Assembly (NCBI GenBank): GCA_013397455.1
Contig: VYZB01000193.1
Location: forward strand, 554,972-618,971
DNA from: Crotophaga sulcirostris
Lineage: Eukaryota; Chordata; Aves; Cuculiformes; Crotophagidae
Direction of reading: 5' to 3'
Length of the DNA stretch: 64,000 nt
Of the stretch, positions 25,520 through 37,760 are shown one piece after another. The notes beneath the pieces were generated by a model. It saw nothing but the letters and a program-made list of their open reading frames with translations. It searched no databases and was not told the origin of the DNA. Made by a program: the position numbers and the translations under genes. Each line of letters opens with the position of its first letter. Position 1 is the stretch's first letter.

Positions 25520-26876
25520 GTTGAGAGAGGTGGCTGAGGACTGGAGGAAAGCAACTGTCACTTCAGTCTTGGAAAGGGCAAGATGAGTGTAAGGAGCTAT
25601 AGGTCAGTCTGCCTCTCCTTGATCCCTAGTGAGGTGATGGAATAAATAATCTGGATAGCATGGATTCACAAAGGGAAAGTCTTGCTTAGCCAGAGCTGGT
25701 TAATCTTCTACACTGAGATGACTGGCCTAATAGATGAGAGGAGGGCAGTGGATATTGTCTACCTGGACTTGAAGAAGACATTTAACACTATCTCCCATGA
25801 GATCTTCATAGAGAAACTCATAACATATGGGACAGACGAGCTGGCAGTGAGCTGTATTGAAAACTGTCTGAATGGCCAAGCTGAAGAGGGTTGCAGTCAG
25901 TGATACAAAGTATAGTTGGACGCCTATGGTGGTGTAAACCAGGGATTAGTCCTGTTTCCCAGTACTGTTCACCATCCTGGCTGATCTGTATGATGAGGCA
26001 GAGTGCACCCTCAGCAAGTCTGCGGATGACACAGAACTTGGAGAAGTGGTTGATATACCAGAGAGTGATGCTGCCATTCAGAGCGACCTTGACAGGATTG
26101 AGAAGTAGGCTGATGGGAACCTCTTGAAGTTCAACAAGGGGAAGAGCAAAGCCCTGCACCTTAGGAAGAACAATCCCAGGCACCAATATTTGCTGAGTGC
26201 CCAGCTGGAAAGAACTTTGGCAGAAAAGGACCTGGGGGTACTGATTGACACCAAGTTGAACATGAGCTAGCAATGTGCCCTTGCAACTAAGAAATCAAAT
26301 TGTATCCTGAGTTGCATTAGGAGGACCTTCGCCAGTAGGTTGAAGGAGGTGATCCTTCCGCCTTACTCAGCACTGGTGAGGCATCTGGAGTACTTTGTCC
26401 AGTTCTGAGCTGCTCTGTACAGGAGAAACATGGATGAAGACCAGCAAAAGACCACAATGATGATAGACAGACTAGGGTATCTCACGTATGATGAGAGGCT
26501 GAGAGATCTGGGACTGTTCATCCTGTAGAAGAGAAGGCTCAGGAAGAGCTCATCAATGTATATAAATACCTGAAGGGAGGGTGTGAAGATCACAAAAGTA
26601 GCCTCTTTTCAGTGACACCCAATGATGGGACAAGAGGCACAAACTGAAATGTGCTCCATCTGAACATCAGGAAACACTTTTTCACTGTGAGGGTGACTGT
26701 GTAGTGGCAGAGGTTGCCCAGAGAGGTTGTGGAGTCTCCCACTTCATAGATATTACAAAGCTGTCTGGACATAGTGCTGGGCAACTAACTTTAGGTGGCC
26801 CTGCTTGAGCAAGGGAGTTGGGCCAGATGATCTCCAGATGTCCCTTCCAGCCTCAAACATTCTGTCATCCTGTGAA
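25520..26876 (+). mobile_element. Older CR1 LINE, RT domain to 3' end, heavily decayed
   Basis: The element begins just before the RT domain ('VAEDWRKATVT'-type sequence at 25530), keeps 'GRAVDIVYLDLKKTFNTISH' (about 25742-25800), '[14 protein letters not shown]' (about 26008-26049), 'GVLIDTKLNM', 'LRDLGLF' and the 3' UTR ending in CAAACATTCTGTCATCCTGTGAA at about 26876. The tail octamers are degraded ATTCTGTG units. Many stops, frameshifts and a deletion near 25640-25670 (PSEVME runs straight into HKGKSCL-like sequence) show it is older than the GATACTGT copies. The 3' UTR (GGGCCAGATGATCTCCAGAT) belongs to a different CR1 subfamily from the copy just upstream. Confidence 0.87.
25682..26272 (+). 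pseudogene. CR1 reverse-transcriptase core, multiply broken
   Basis: RT palm region. The first catalytic block is 'VYLDLKKTFNTISH', with Asp of YLD kept but the usual second position altered (KAFDT to KTFNT). The catalytic box reads 'SADD' where CR1 has FADD, so both aspartates remain at about 26026-26031. The frame changes between these motifs near 25900 and a TAG follows 'RIEK' near 26106. No product is possible. Confidence 0.8.
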
Positions 26877-27145
26877 GTTTGTGCCAATGCAGGCTTTGAG
26901 TTAGTGAACAAAGGTTGGGCAAAACATGCGTCCTGTTCAGTGAAGTGTAGTCAGGCTTCTGTGCAAAACCAAGGAATCTAAAGTGAATTAGATTCTATGT
27001 TTTTCTTTTTAAGTATGAAAATGCAGACAGCTAAACAAACCCAAGACGCTTCTCAGGAATGAACAAATACATCCATCAGCGGCAGACATATTCCTGGAAC
27101 CTCGCAATATCCTCTGTGTTTTGCACTGCAAAGCAATGTAATTAA

Positions 27146-27167
27146 AAACAAACAAACAAACAAACAA
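27146..27167. repeat. (AAAC)n microsatellite, about 5.5 units
   Basis: Perfect AAAC repeats preceded by a short A run. Confidence 0.9.
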
Positions 27168-30100
27168 TTTAATTTTAAGCTCCTGTAGTTGCTATTGATC
27201 CCCAGAGCAAATCTTTGATATTATGTCTGCAAACACAAGTTACTGTATTGTCTGCTACTATTCATCGGATGTGCTTCCCTGTAAACAGTGGGATTCCAGG
27301 AGCAGAAGCTTTTGAGTAACTGGGTTTTCAGAAGCTGCAGCTTAATACAAACTATTTATGTTATAAAGAGATTCCACCATTTGTCTTATTCCCATTCATA
27401 GACATTTTGCAAAGGAGCAAAACTGCATCCCATAGCAGGTACTGAATTTTAGTCAAGAATCTTGGCATCAACCCCATTGCATTTTAATTTTCTAACAAAT
27501 TTCTTACTCTATGGAAGAAAGTTACCAGTGGCTAGATGCAAAGCATAAAATCTTACAAGGGTTAAGTAGATTTGTGCAGACTCCTAATTCTACTAGGAAG
27601 ATTTGCGTTTCATCACTTTTAGAGTGGTGAAGAGAAAAATTGTTCTCTGCCCTGCAGGTCTACAGTTTTGTAGTGCAGTCTGCGCTCAGGAAAACTTCAT
27701 TTGGTTTGGATCTATCTCGAAGCCTTTACACATGCAAATCTATAGCTGTTGTAAATTGCATTTCCTCTCTCACTGGAACTAGATCGATTTACGACAGCTG
27801 AGTGCCTGGCTTTGAATCCTTTGGCATTTAGTTCAGGAGACTGAAAAACAGTACAGGGCCCTGAATAAGTCCACTGGTTTCCATGAAAGAAACATTCAGC
27901 ACTTTGTTGAGCCTGCAATTGTGTGATCGTCAAACACAAAATACTTTCAACTCAACTCCTGCAGTGTCCTGAAGACACTCAGGCAGACTTGCTGTTCATA
28001 GTTCTGTGAAAGGTAAGCTTTCCCATTTCCAGCAGCACTGGATTTTATCTGCATCATATATTGAGATGAGTTTATATTTTAACATATAATTTTTGCAAAT
28101 AGAAGGTGTGGTTTGGCCATTGTCTGCCCCAGCAAATCTGAGTACATTACACAGGACTTCCCAGCTGGCCATAAATAGTTGTTCTGAATTCATAGGATAT
28201 TTTTTCTGATTTACATTTCCTGTCAGTATTCTCTGAGTGTATTTCAGGAATCATATTTAACTGCAGAGGTAAATTAACCCAGTGATAGTTAGCTGGCTAA
28301 AGTCTGTCACAATTTTTCTGGAGGCTGATGAGGGTGTTGTGGTGTTCCCTACAGAAAGCAGAAAAAGGGCTTTCTTGATACTTGTTAGTAGTTGTTAGAA
28401 TGGCTAACAAGTTTAACTCCTTAAAGTGGTAGGATTTAGAGCATATAAAGAAATTCAGAGCTATATTTGCAAGAAAGACATACTAGAAGAACAATAGAAG
28501 AGAAATACAGGATGAATTTCATTTTTTTCTTTGATACTAATTATCTCTTGCACAGCATGATATAAATTTGTCACAGAAAAGTAGAAAGGAAGTAAAATTA
28601 ATGACTTTTCCTGTCATAGAGAGGATAAGCGGTGACCCACATGATTTGTGGTGGTAGCTTACAAACAGTTTAGTGTAACTTTTCTTGAAAGTAAAGATGA
28701 GAGGTTTTCGAGTGAAAACTAAACTTCCCAAGACTGATATAGCAATAATTGACATCTGAGTTCGTGCATTGTTTAGAGTGTATTAAAGAACCTTGATATG
28801 CCAAGTTCTTGCCTGAGGAAAGGTTGAGTTTGATAATATTCTTGTCTACATAGGAAGGCAGAATATTATAATTTACATCCAGAGACATCTTTGTGTGTGA
28901 GCCACTCCATAGAGGATACGTACTGGTAGACATACTGCTCATAGATTTGCTTACCTATATTTTTCTGTAATTGTCTGTGCACAGTGTTTGATCAGTGGAG
29001 TATCTCAAGGAAAATAAATCAATGTTCAAATCAAGAAAATATATCTGATCAAAATGTTTTCTAGTAGGCAGCACGACAGCATGAAATTGTATCTGTTCAA
29101 ATATTAATTAGTCAGCTGCTAGAGGCTTAATGCAGTAATTGACACTTTATTTATGTCACTTGGTTATTAATAGCCATGAAAAACATACTGAGAATGAATT
29201 GTTCTTAAAGCATCATATCATGAGATTTCACAGAGGTGGATGAAGTCACCATAGTAAATCAAAGTACTCTGGACAGTTAATTTAGAAAAATTTGTACATA
29301 CACAGTCTCCTAAATTTTAATTTGTTCAAACCCTTTAAATTCAAGAACTCAACTTAAATACAGGTATTCATTTACATTTTTAGGGTGGGTATGTGATGGG
29401 AAGAGGCAGAGAGTGCATTGGAAAGGGGAGTGAAAGAAAGCAATTAAAATCAGAGTGGATCATGAAAAAGGAAAAAAGAAAAATTCTTCGGGGAGCAAAC
29501 ACACTTCCCTGATATTACTCTGAACATTTTGTTTACTTACTGATTAATTAGAGTGGCCTTCTGTCCATCTATACTCTGTCTGGCAGTTTATGATTTACTT
29601 TGGTTTTGAACATTTTACCCATTACCATTCACAACTTATTGCAGGTGTTATTAAAAAAAATTACATTTGTGTGAAAAACTAAAGGCAATTGCAACCATTT
29701 CTTCTTTCTTTTGAGAGTCTCTCTAGAATTCTGGAGACTAGGGAACCAATTTGGAACTGTTTCAGTGATGACATTTGACACTGGGGCATCAGTCCTTGTC
29801 CATTCTGAATTAACACACATGCAGTTTTTTAGTATCAGAAATGTCTAGGGTGATTTTTGCTTTAAAGAGGGCTTGTCTCGGTGCTGAAATTCTCAGAATA
29901 ATGTGAAAATGGCACCTTGATGGTGTTCTGCAAAGCTTATGCTGGTCTGATGATTAAAAGTGGGTTTACTCTTTACAAGCAGAAAATGTCCTAGTAGTTC
30001 TTTTCTCAGGAACAGATCTTGAGCTCTGCTTCCTTTTACAATTGCCAATTTATACACAAAGTATTCATAGCATTAAGTTTTGTCCTTCTAAGATGTTTTG

Positions 30101-30786
30101 AGGATGTTGGACATTTGGTCTATGTCTTTGGTACTTTTATACTTTAAGAACACCTGTTGTTTACTTTAAGAAGAAAATAAAGCACATAAAGACTGTCTAC
30201 ACGCTGGATGCATACTAAGTTTTTTAATGACCAAAAAGACCACTCTCAAACATCTTGATAAGATGAGGTCTTGCTTCTGATTTCTCCAGCTGGAGTTCCA
30301 TGAAAGGGAATGGACAGCTTCCAGGTTTGCTTAAGTGGTGTCACCCCTGCTATAGCTCACTGAACAATCCTGGGTAATGTACAATTTATTGACTGTGTGA
30401 AGACTCCTGGGGTCTTGAAACCTGTTTAATAGGCATCTCAAAGCAGCAGCTCTGCCATAATAATATTGGTATAATGCAGCTACAATGCTGCAGAGTGCTA
30501 TTGCTGTAATGATGTATTATGGAAAATGTGGTGCTGGCCAGAAAATCACCAAGGGAACTCATAAAATGTTATTTAACCTTTTGTTAATTTAAAGGCTCTG
30601 ATATTATCTAATTTTTTTATTATGTGAGGAAAGGGGGTGAAGTTCATTACACAGTGGACTATGAGATCTGTATATGAGCTTCAACTCTGCAATCAGTTAG
30701 GAATATTGAAAGGCAGAGATTTAAGCTTTAAAACCTACACCTAAAAGCTGACAATTTGTATTAGTGACAGATATTGCTGTTCAATT

Positions 30787-30815
30787 AAAAAAAAAAAAAG
30801 GAAAAAAATTAAAAA
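30787..30815. repeat. A-rich tract
   Basis: A run of 13 A, then GG, 7 A, TT and 5 A. No identifiable retroposed sequence precedes it. Confidence 0.7.
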
Positions 30816-33396
30816 TTGAAGCTGTGGTCACTCCCAGTACAAAATCTGTTTAGGAATTGGGGGTCTAAGTCTTTTGCTTTTCATTAGCAAGTTCCAGCGG
30901 AATCTACTGGGATTTTTGCATAAATAATCCTTTCTTTTCTTTTTCTTTTTAGAGAACTTTAAAACAATGCACTTCAACAAGTGTAGTGTTTTGCACATTA
31001 TAATGACATTGCAGTAAGTACAAGCTGTGTTTACAAGTTTAAACTGTTTAAATCAATCGAAGTCAGTTGCACTGGGGTACTCTACAAAAGCTGAGGATCA
31101 TACTTAGAATGGCTGAAGAGAAAAGATGGTTTCTTGGGCAAGAGCTTTCAAAGGTGCAGAGAAACCACAGTGTCTTACTTGTTTGTATGACAAACCAGTT
31201 AAGTATATCAGGAGGTGTTTGAGTGAATTTCAGTACCTGGCCTATGACTACTAAGAATTATTAATTGCTGCAGAGCACTGAAATGTCAAGCCCACTTATT
31301 TTGCTAGCATATGAGCTGTATATGATCTTGTAGCGTAGTGAGCAAAATTTCCTGCTGGTCAAAGTATAGTAGCAGGTTTCCTTCAATAAAATGACTGAAA
31401 AAAACCAGAGTTTTTCTTTGTTTGTTTATATCCTTCATGGAGTACAGGGTACTTACTTTGGGTGAATTCGCTTTTGTGCAAGTAAGTGTTGAAATGCACA
31501 GTTCGCTTACCTGACTGGATAACTGAAACATTCTGTGTCAAAGAAAAACTCAAACATTTTCATCCTTGCTGTGTATGAAATCCCATTTGCACTACCAGTC
31601 AAAAGAAGAGTGAACCACAGGCACATGGAAGGGCACTAGTGTATGTAATATCTCAATAGCATTAATAACCACAACTTTAAATGTATTAAATACATTCATT
31701 TTTATATGTCTTAGTTGTAATTACAACTTCAGGTTAATTGCTCTTGGATGAATAAAACAGGATATTTCCTAAGCATCTTTTCAGACAATGTTGAAAAGTG
31801 TTGGTATGTGAACCTGGGCTGTTGACAACATCTCAAGTTCACATGAAATCTCATTCACCTACACCCAAATCAGTCCACTGAGATGATAGGAGTTAGTTCT
31901 AACTACAGAGACTTAAGTGAAGACAAGATCAGTCCTGTCTATTGTGAACAGAAAGTGTGTCTATATCTTTGGGATCAGGATATTTCTAAAAAAATCCCTC
32001 ACTCTACCTTGGCCTGGTTCTTCCATTTTTAATATCCTATGTCAGTATCTTCAGGAGCAATTCCAATTATATTACTAGGTGACACTCTGCATAACTACAA
32101 CTGAAGGTTGTGCCAGTGAGGAGGAAGTTATAATGTGTGGGATCTTGGGCTATTTTAGAGTGAGAGCTTCCCTGATCAGGTAGCTGGAAGAAGTTCCAAA
32201 ATCAGGGATGGAATAACCAAGGGAAAACTGAGGCAGGAGATAATGCTGAGTCATGTGAATGACGATAACTGATGGGCTATATATGCATGGTATGCATATG
32301 TATACCTATTTATAAGCCCAGATATCTTGGAAGCACACGGTAAAGCTGCAGACAAATCCTCTAGAGAGTTTGTTTTGAAATCCAAGGGCTATATATTTGC
32401 CACTGGAAGGATCTGAAGCTTCATGTCTTCCTTGCTATTAGTGTGCCCAAGTAAATTTAATGATTTTACCTGTTTCTAGGTGCATGCTCTGTGGTGAATG
32501 CTCACCACCATCCTTTTTCCCCCAGTCACCTGGAGTGGGAGATGTGATGACATACATCATTGCACCTCCCTCACCACCTTCCGGGATTTCCTTCCAGGAG
32601 AAACTGTGATAAAAAACCAGGAATACCCAACATGCAGGACTCATTGTAGCAGGTGGTCTTCATGTCTAGGATCAGGGCTGGGAATTGCAAAGAGCCCCTA
32701 GCTTCCACAGTTTAGATTCAGCTGTTATCAAATTAAAGGGTGCTGTGCACATAGCACTTCTGCACAGGCAGCTGCATTTCACTAAATATAATAACAGTTA
32801 CACCCATTTGTCTTGGGACCATTGCCCTTAGCAACTAGTGTGATTAATTGGTAATTAATAAATAAATTATATTTGATCTCATAGGTTTGCAATGATAAGG
32901 GACAGATTCTAACACCTCCATCATGCCTAGTTAAAGGATGTGGATTTCAAAACCGGGCTGCTCCCTTTATGTGTACTTCTCTTAGAGCAGCAGCTGGGTT
33001 CTCTGTAAGGTTACTCCCTGTAGGCACCTGGGATTTACCGCATGGCCAGTATCCCCTGCACAGATGGAGCACGGGTATTAGGGCACAGTTTTATTCCACA
33101 TCCACTTCCATATCAGAGCCAGTGCTGAGGACAGAATAAAGAAAACCTTTATTCCCTCAGTTCCTTGGAAAGCACTCTGCCTGCTTGTGTTGTCTATAAG
33201 CAGAATTCTGCTGGGGCCTCATTGGGATATGGTGCCACTGTGAACCTCTCAGCAGTTACTATACAACCCTGTAAGTTAGTGATGATTAGAACCTTGTGTC
33301 TAGAAAGTATATTTTATGATACAGTTTTATACTTTGTGGACTTCTGAGTGGCTTCATAGGTGCTTCTCTACTTCTCACTTTTCATACCTTAAAAAT

Positions 33397-33417
33397 ATCT
33401 ATCTATCTATATATATT
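33397..33417. repeat. (ATCT)n microsatellite with AT extension
   Basis: Three to four ATCT units followed by ATATATAT. Confidence 0.85.
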
Positions 33418-33797
33418 TGAAGTGGTAGATACCAGTTTTTCTTGTCTCAGCTATTTCATCTTTCCAGAGGAAAAGCAACCATCCAATTATGCACACTCAT
33501 AAACTAACTTGACAACCCAAATACTGGAACTGCCATGCCTTCCTGAGCTGTTTAAATTGTTCATGAGTTCTGAGTCACTGAAAACCGAGGCCAGAGAGGA
33601 ATATTACAAGCCCCTACAGAAACTGTGTTTCTTCTTTATTTTTTCAGGCTTAACAGCAGCATGCTCTATGGAGAGATAGTTAGGAGCTACTCCTTCTCAT
33701 TGGAGTCATTATGCTAAAAAAGCATCTTGTGCTCTCTGATATAAATGTATTCTCAGTAAGAAAGTTGAAATTACTGCTGGATCATTCATTATGTTCC

Positions 33798-33824
33798 AAA
33801 AAAAAAAAGAAAGAAAAAAGAAAG
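33798..33824. repeat. A-rich purine tract at the 5' junction of a CR1 copy
   Basis: Poly-A of 11 followed by GAAAGAAAAAAGAAA directly before the truncated CR1. It may be the insertion target or filler added at the 5' junction. Confidence 0.7.
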
Positions 33825-34074
33825 GTTTAGACTTGATATTAGGAAAAAATTCTTCACTGAAAGGGTGACTGACCATTGGAATGCGCTGCCTGGGGAGGTG
33901 GTGGAATTGCTGTCCCTGAAGGTGTTTAAGAGGAGATTGGATGAGGCACTTAGTGCCATGGTTTGGACAATGGATTGGTGTTGGTGGTATTGTTAATTTT
34001 GGGTTGTAGGTTGGACTCGATGATCTCAAAGGTCCTTTCCAACCTTGTGATACTGTGATACTGTGATACTGTGA
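33823..34074 (+). mobile_element. CR1 LINE 3' end, GATACTGT-tail subfamily
   Basis: A 5'-truncated copy. It starts at 'AGGTTTAGACTTGATATTAG' (ORF2 residues [14 protein letters not shown]), keeps the ORF2 C-terminus, the GGTTGGACTCGATGATCTCA motif and a tail of about three GATACTGT units ending at 34074. It is closely similar to the copies at 10451, 54065 and 56190. The flank after the tail (ATGTCAAAAAAAA) resembles the sequence before the 5' A-rich tract (ATGTTCCAAAAAAAA), a possible imperfect target-site duplication. The evidence is weak because both sides are A-rich. Confidence 0.92.
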
Positions 34075-36214
34075 AATGTCAAAAAAAATTTGATCGAAAC
34101 CTATAAACCTCTGCAGGTTATACCGTAGAGTGTTTCTGACTTTTTATACCAGCCTGATTTTTTACAAAGTCGCGGAAAGAGCCATTGTTTGGTGTGAAAT
34201 TGCCAAGTCAACAGACACAATAAAAAAAGGGAGAGGGAAGTTCATTTATTATAACTAGATAAACTAGAAAGTTGTGATTGATTTACAATTTTAGATAGCC
34301 TCTTGACATGTAATTCATTTAGCATAGGTGTGAATTGTGTTGAAAAATAATGCAGTTCTAGTTAATTTTTTCTTAAAAAACTGCACCATAAGAAATTTCT
34401 GCACTTTTTTCAGTTTGCCTTTGTTCATGTGTTTACCTTTTGAGAACATTAATGGTACAACTTACTGCTTTCATTTCTACTTTGAAAATCTCCTGCTCTA
34501 GCTTAATTCTGAGGGATGATAAATTTAATTTAAAAGAATGTTGGCACCATATGTATGAAGCTTGGACATTGAGTTTTATAATAAAATTCAGTGTTTCACA
34601 AGTTGGTAACCTGTAATCTCTATATGTTGAAATCTACAGCCAATATTTCTTTGAATATCAGTGCTATCTCAAGCCCAGATTAGTCATGTTTGAGGAAAAA
34701 GGCAAAGCTGCTGTTATTACCTCATAGTAGCAAATTTTGGATATCATACAACTGTATGAGAGAAACAGGAAAAAAATAGTTATAGAGATAGATAAGTAGG
34801 TAGATAGATAAATAAATAGATGAATATGTTTGCCATTAGAGCAGTTGCTAAGAAAATAGCATAGCACATTTCTTTGCTTCTTGGTTAGTACATAAGCTGC
34901 TTCATAATTTTCTCAATCTGGGCTGCAGAATTTAGATCGTGGCTTGAAACCCATTGTATTGCCATTATGATTTCATTTTAAAAGCTGTGACATGTATTGT
35001 TTGCCTCATATCAATGATAGCTCTAAATCATAATGATCTAAAATGAATTTTCCATTTCAGCCACTGTGCTCTTAATTTGCTTAAGACCTTACTTTCTGAC
35101 TACAGCTCCTCTTTCCTCAGTGGGCTCTGAGAATGGCATTGGCTCCACTGACAGCATCTGACTGTTCACACACCTCGATGATCTGAAACTGAGGGTGCAC
35201 ACCAGCTGCGGATTTTTCAGAACCATACCTTCGATATTTCAGGAAGCTGAGCTAATCATCAGACAATTGGAAATGCTTCTCAGTAATTCTGTGGTTTTAG
35301 CAGATGCAAGTAAAGGACATGATCCCATAAACTCATGAGAGTAGCTGTTGTGCATGCAGCATTCACAATGTACTGACACTCTGTCATCCTGGCACAGAGA
35401 AGAGTGAAGATTTCTTTCAGGCTATAAAATCGGGTCCAAAATATAAAGAATCACACTAACTTCATGCATTAATAAGTTGTGACAGGGAGAGCTCGGTACA
35501 GTGCTTTGGAACATGGTTTGTAAAACAAAGAGCAAACAACATTAAATTTTGAATGTGTTTCTTTTTCTTTTTAATATTTGGTACATATGATAATGTATTT
35601 ATTTGCTAATATGACCAACATTTCTAAGTGTATGTAGTGTAGCCCTCCCTCGATAAGTACTGCTCCTTGGAGTCAGTGTAACGTATCAGGAAGAAGATTG
35701 CAAGTAGAATCTGAAATGTTTTTGTTTGGAGCCTAAGTGATGCCTGAGGTAAAACTGCACAGTGCTAAAGCAACAGTAATTGGCTCCTCCTGGCTTTCCC
35801 CACTAAAACAAATTGAAATTCAATTGGCTTTCAGTGGGAATAGTTGTGGAGCAGCAATTGTCATTGCTGTGACATTGTGAATTTCTGTATCAGGCAGTTC
35901 TCAGAAGCCAAAAGAAAATGTTGTCAGAAATTAGAATATGATCTAAGAATCCATTTCATGGAGGGAGGACAGCACATGTGATGAATATCATATGCTCAGT
36001 AGCAGTCTGAGGCTGAATGGTGTTGGGCAGGATGCACATATATAGTACAAAGGACACAGGAAAAAAAAAACCTGCTTTGCCAGATGCAGTGGTACTTGGA
36101 TGATAGCTTCCTTTTCGAACCATAATAACAGTATCTCCAACAGTAAATCAGGGGCTGAGGCATTTATTATAGGAGGAGATGGATATTTAAATGGTATTTT
36201 GAGATTTTGAGGGT
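34075..36214. other. AT-rich non-coding DNA
   Basis: No gene recognised. It contains a GATA-type microsatellite at 34781-34823. Nothing else is supported. Confidence 0.5.
34781..34823. repeat. Imperfect (GATA)n microsatellite
   Basis: GATA units interrupted by AGTAGG and grading into AATA units. Confidence 0.85.
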
Positions 36215-37760
36215 GTTCTGGGTTGATTTTAAATGATAGAGAGCTCATTAGCCTAAGGCAGATTGCATAATAATCTCCTTAGTCAAACTATTCCAGCTGT
36301 TACCCATCCTCAGTGTTAGAATGCTTTTCCCAGTTTCTGATCAAAATAGCTGCAACATAAGCCCATTTCATCCTCAGAAAACACAATGAAGGAGTTATTC
36401 CCTTATTCCTTGCTGAACATTCTTCAAATATTTTTTGACTGTTTAAAGCTTTTTTTTTTATCCCTTTTGTCTTCTTCTATAGGCTAAAGATCCTAGTGAG
36501 TTAAATATTTCTCCATTTCATTGATCCATTTGTATCTCCAACTCATCAGAAGTTTTCTTGGCTTGGAGTACTCCAAAATGGACAGGACCCAGCTTTGGTA
36601 TTAGCAATACAGACCAGAGTGGGAGCACTTGATTGTTTTTCACATAAATTGCAACTACTTCATAAGTAACTATTTCATGTTTGACACGGGATCTTTTTCT
36701 ATAGATCTGGCTTTGCGTGCATAAATGCCTCACCTTCACTGCAGGCGTATTATTCCTCCCTACAACTTTACTAATTTTGCACATTTCCTCATTGAACTAA
36801 ACAGTATTTTTCAAAGTGTTCGTCCCGTTTCTAAATGCAGCTTTGTCTTCCAGTATGTGTACCCTGAGAAATTTCGTGTCCAGTTTTTCATTATCAATTC
36901 TTATAGTGACAAAGCAAAATGGTGTTCAGCATGGGCTGAGTAGCATTGGTAACCTAATTAATAAACCTTGCAGCACTGTGGTGGACCACTGATAACTACT
37001 GTATGTAGTTTCCAACAGGGACTGCTTTATAACAGTTCCGTACAGATCATGTTCCCCTAACTTGCTTGGAAGCATCTTATGAATGCCAAAAGCTGTACTA
37101 ATGCTAAGATATATGACATATTCAGACACTTCTTTATCCACAAGGCATGCTGCAATGTCATGTAAAGAAATTAATTAGTCTGATTGGTTCATGTTCTTTA
37201 TTAATTCACCCAGATACTTGAGGGATTTTATTATTATTTTACATATGCTTTATTATTTCTTGCAGTGTTTTCTGTCAGTGAAAGTAAAATACATCATCTA
37301 TAGCTTCCTTTTTACTCTTTCTGTCTTTTCAAGAAGAGAAAATACAACTGTCATACTCAAAACTGCTGGACTCTCTCCCATTTCCATAAAAAGGAAAGGA
37401 AACTGTAATTAACTCCTTGCATCATCAGACAGTCCTCTGTAGTTGAACTCTTCCTCAGTTCTCAAAGACTGGTTTAGGCTAAGAGCTTGTGTCTCCTTCC
37501 TGTTACTTAATGCAAATATTTTATTGAAGATGAAAGTTAAAATCATACCAAACACTCTGGCTTTCAGTGTCATGTCACTCTTCAGCAAGAAGCAGCCAAA
37601 CTCCTTGATGACTCTCTTGTTAGTATTAACAGACTTGCAAAATGAGAGGCTTTGCCACTGCTTATATTCCTCCGGGAGCTCTGCATCCTCTTTGGCATCC
37701 TACCTAAACTGTAGGTACATTGTAGCTTTATTTTTCTGAGCTGTTGTGAAAATGACCTTT
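36215..37760 (-). mobile_element. Ancient L3/CR1-like LINE, antisense, about 1.5 kb preserved
   Basis: Read on the minus strand, sections follow the order of an L3/CR1-type ORF2 and 3' end. Near 36280-36380 lies the 3' part (in the plus sense, CTATTCCAGCTG, then ATGCTTTTCCCAGTTTCTGA and AACATAAGCCCATTTCATCC). Near 36405-36500 follow 'TTCCTTGCTGAACATTCTTC' and 'CTTCTATAGGCTAAAGATCC', with an ACAGACCAGAGTGGGAGCAC section at 36610. The RT palm is at 36926-37141, and upstream RT/linker sections run to about 37700. Divergence from my memory of the consensus is heavy, which fits a copy dating from early sauropsid history. Order and spacing of several blocks support the call more than any single match. 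Exact ends and family (L3 or old CR1) are uncertain. Confidence 0.62.
36926..37141 (-). pseudogene. Fossil RT palm of the ancient LINE
   Basis: A 71-residue minus-strand frame has 'DKEVSEYVIYLSISTAFGIH' followed by 'KMLPSKLGEHDLYGTVIK', which lines up with the conserved CR1/L3 RT stretch of the form VxYLDFSKAFDxxxHxxLxxKLxxxGLDGxxxxW. The catalytic Asp of YLD is now Ser, and the Asp after AF is Gly. 'TTVLQGLL' further on resembles the GVPQGSVLG block. The frame stays open by chance or slow decay and cannot encode an active enzyme. Confidence 0.58.

Larger units (their letters stand above)
26877..33797. other. AT-rich non-coding DNA, no recognised gene
   Basis: About 7 kb. It has an AAAC microsatellite (27146-27167), an A-rich run (30787-30815), an ATCT microsatellite (33397-33417) and one exon-like interval with good splice signals (30953-31013, see findings). 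Open frames are short and featureless. Confidence 0.5.

Noticed and set aside
28990..29040. TTCAAATC-type string as a tRNA T-loop
   Set aside because: No A-box, cloverleaf or acceptor stem can be formed around it.
37443..37739. A 98-codon plus-strand frame as a gene
   Set aside because: It lies antisense to the ancient LINE and is explained by decayed LINE sequence.
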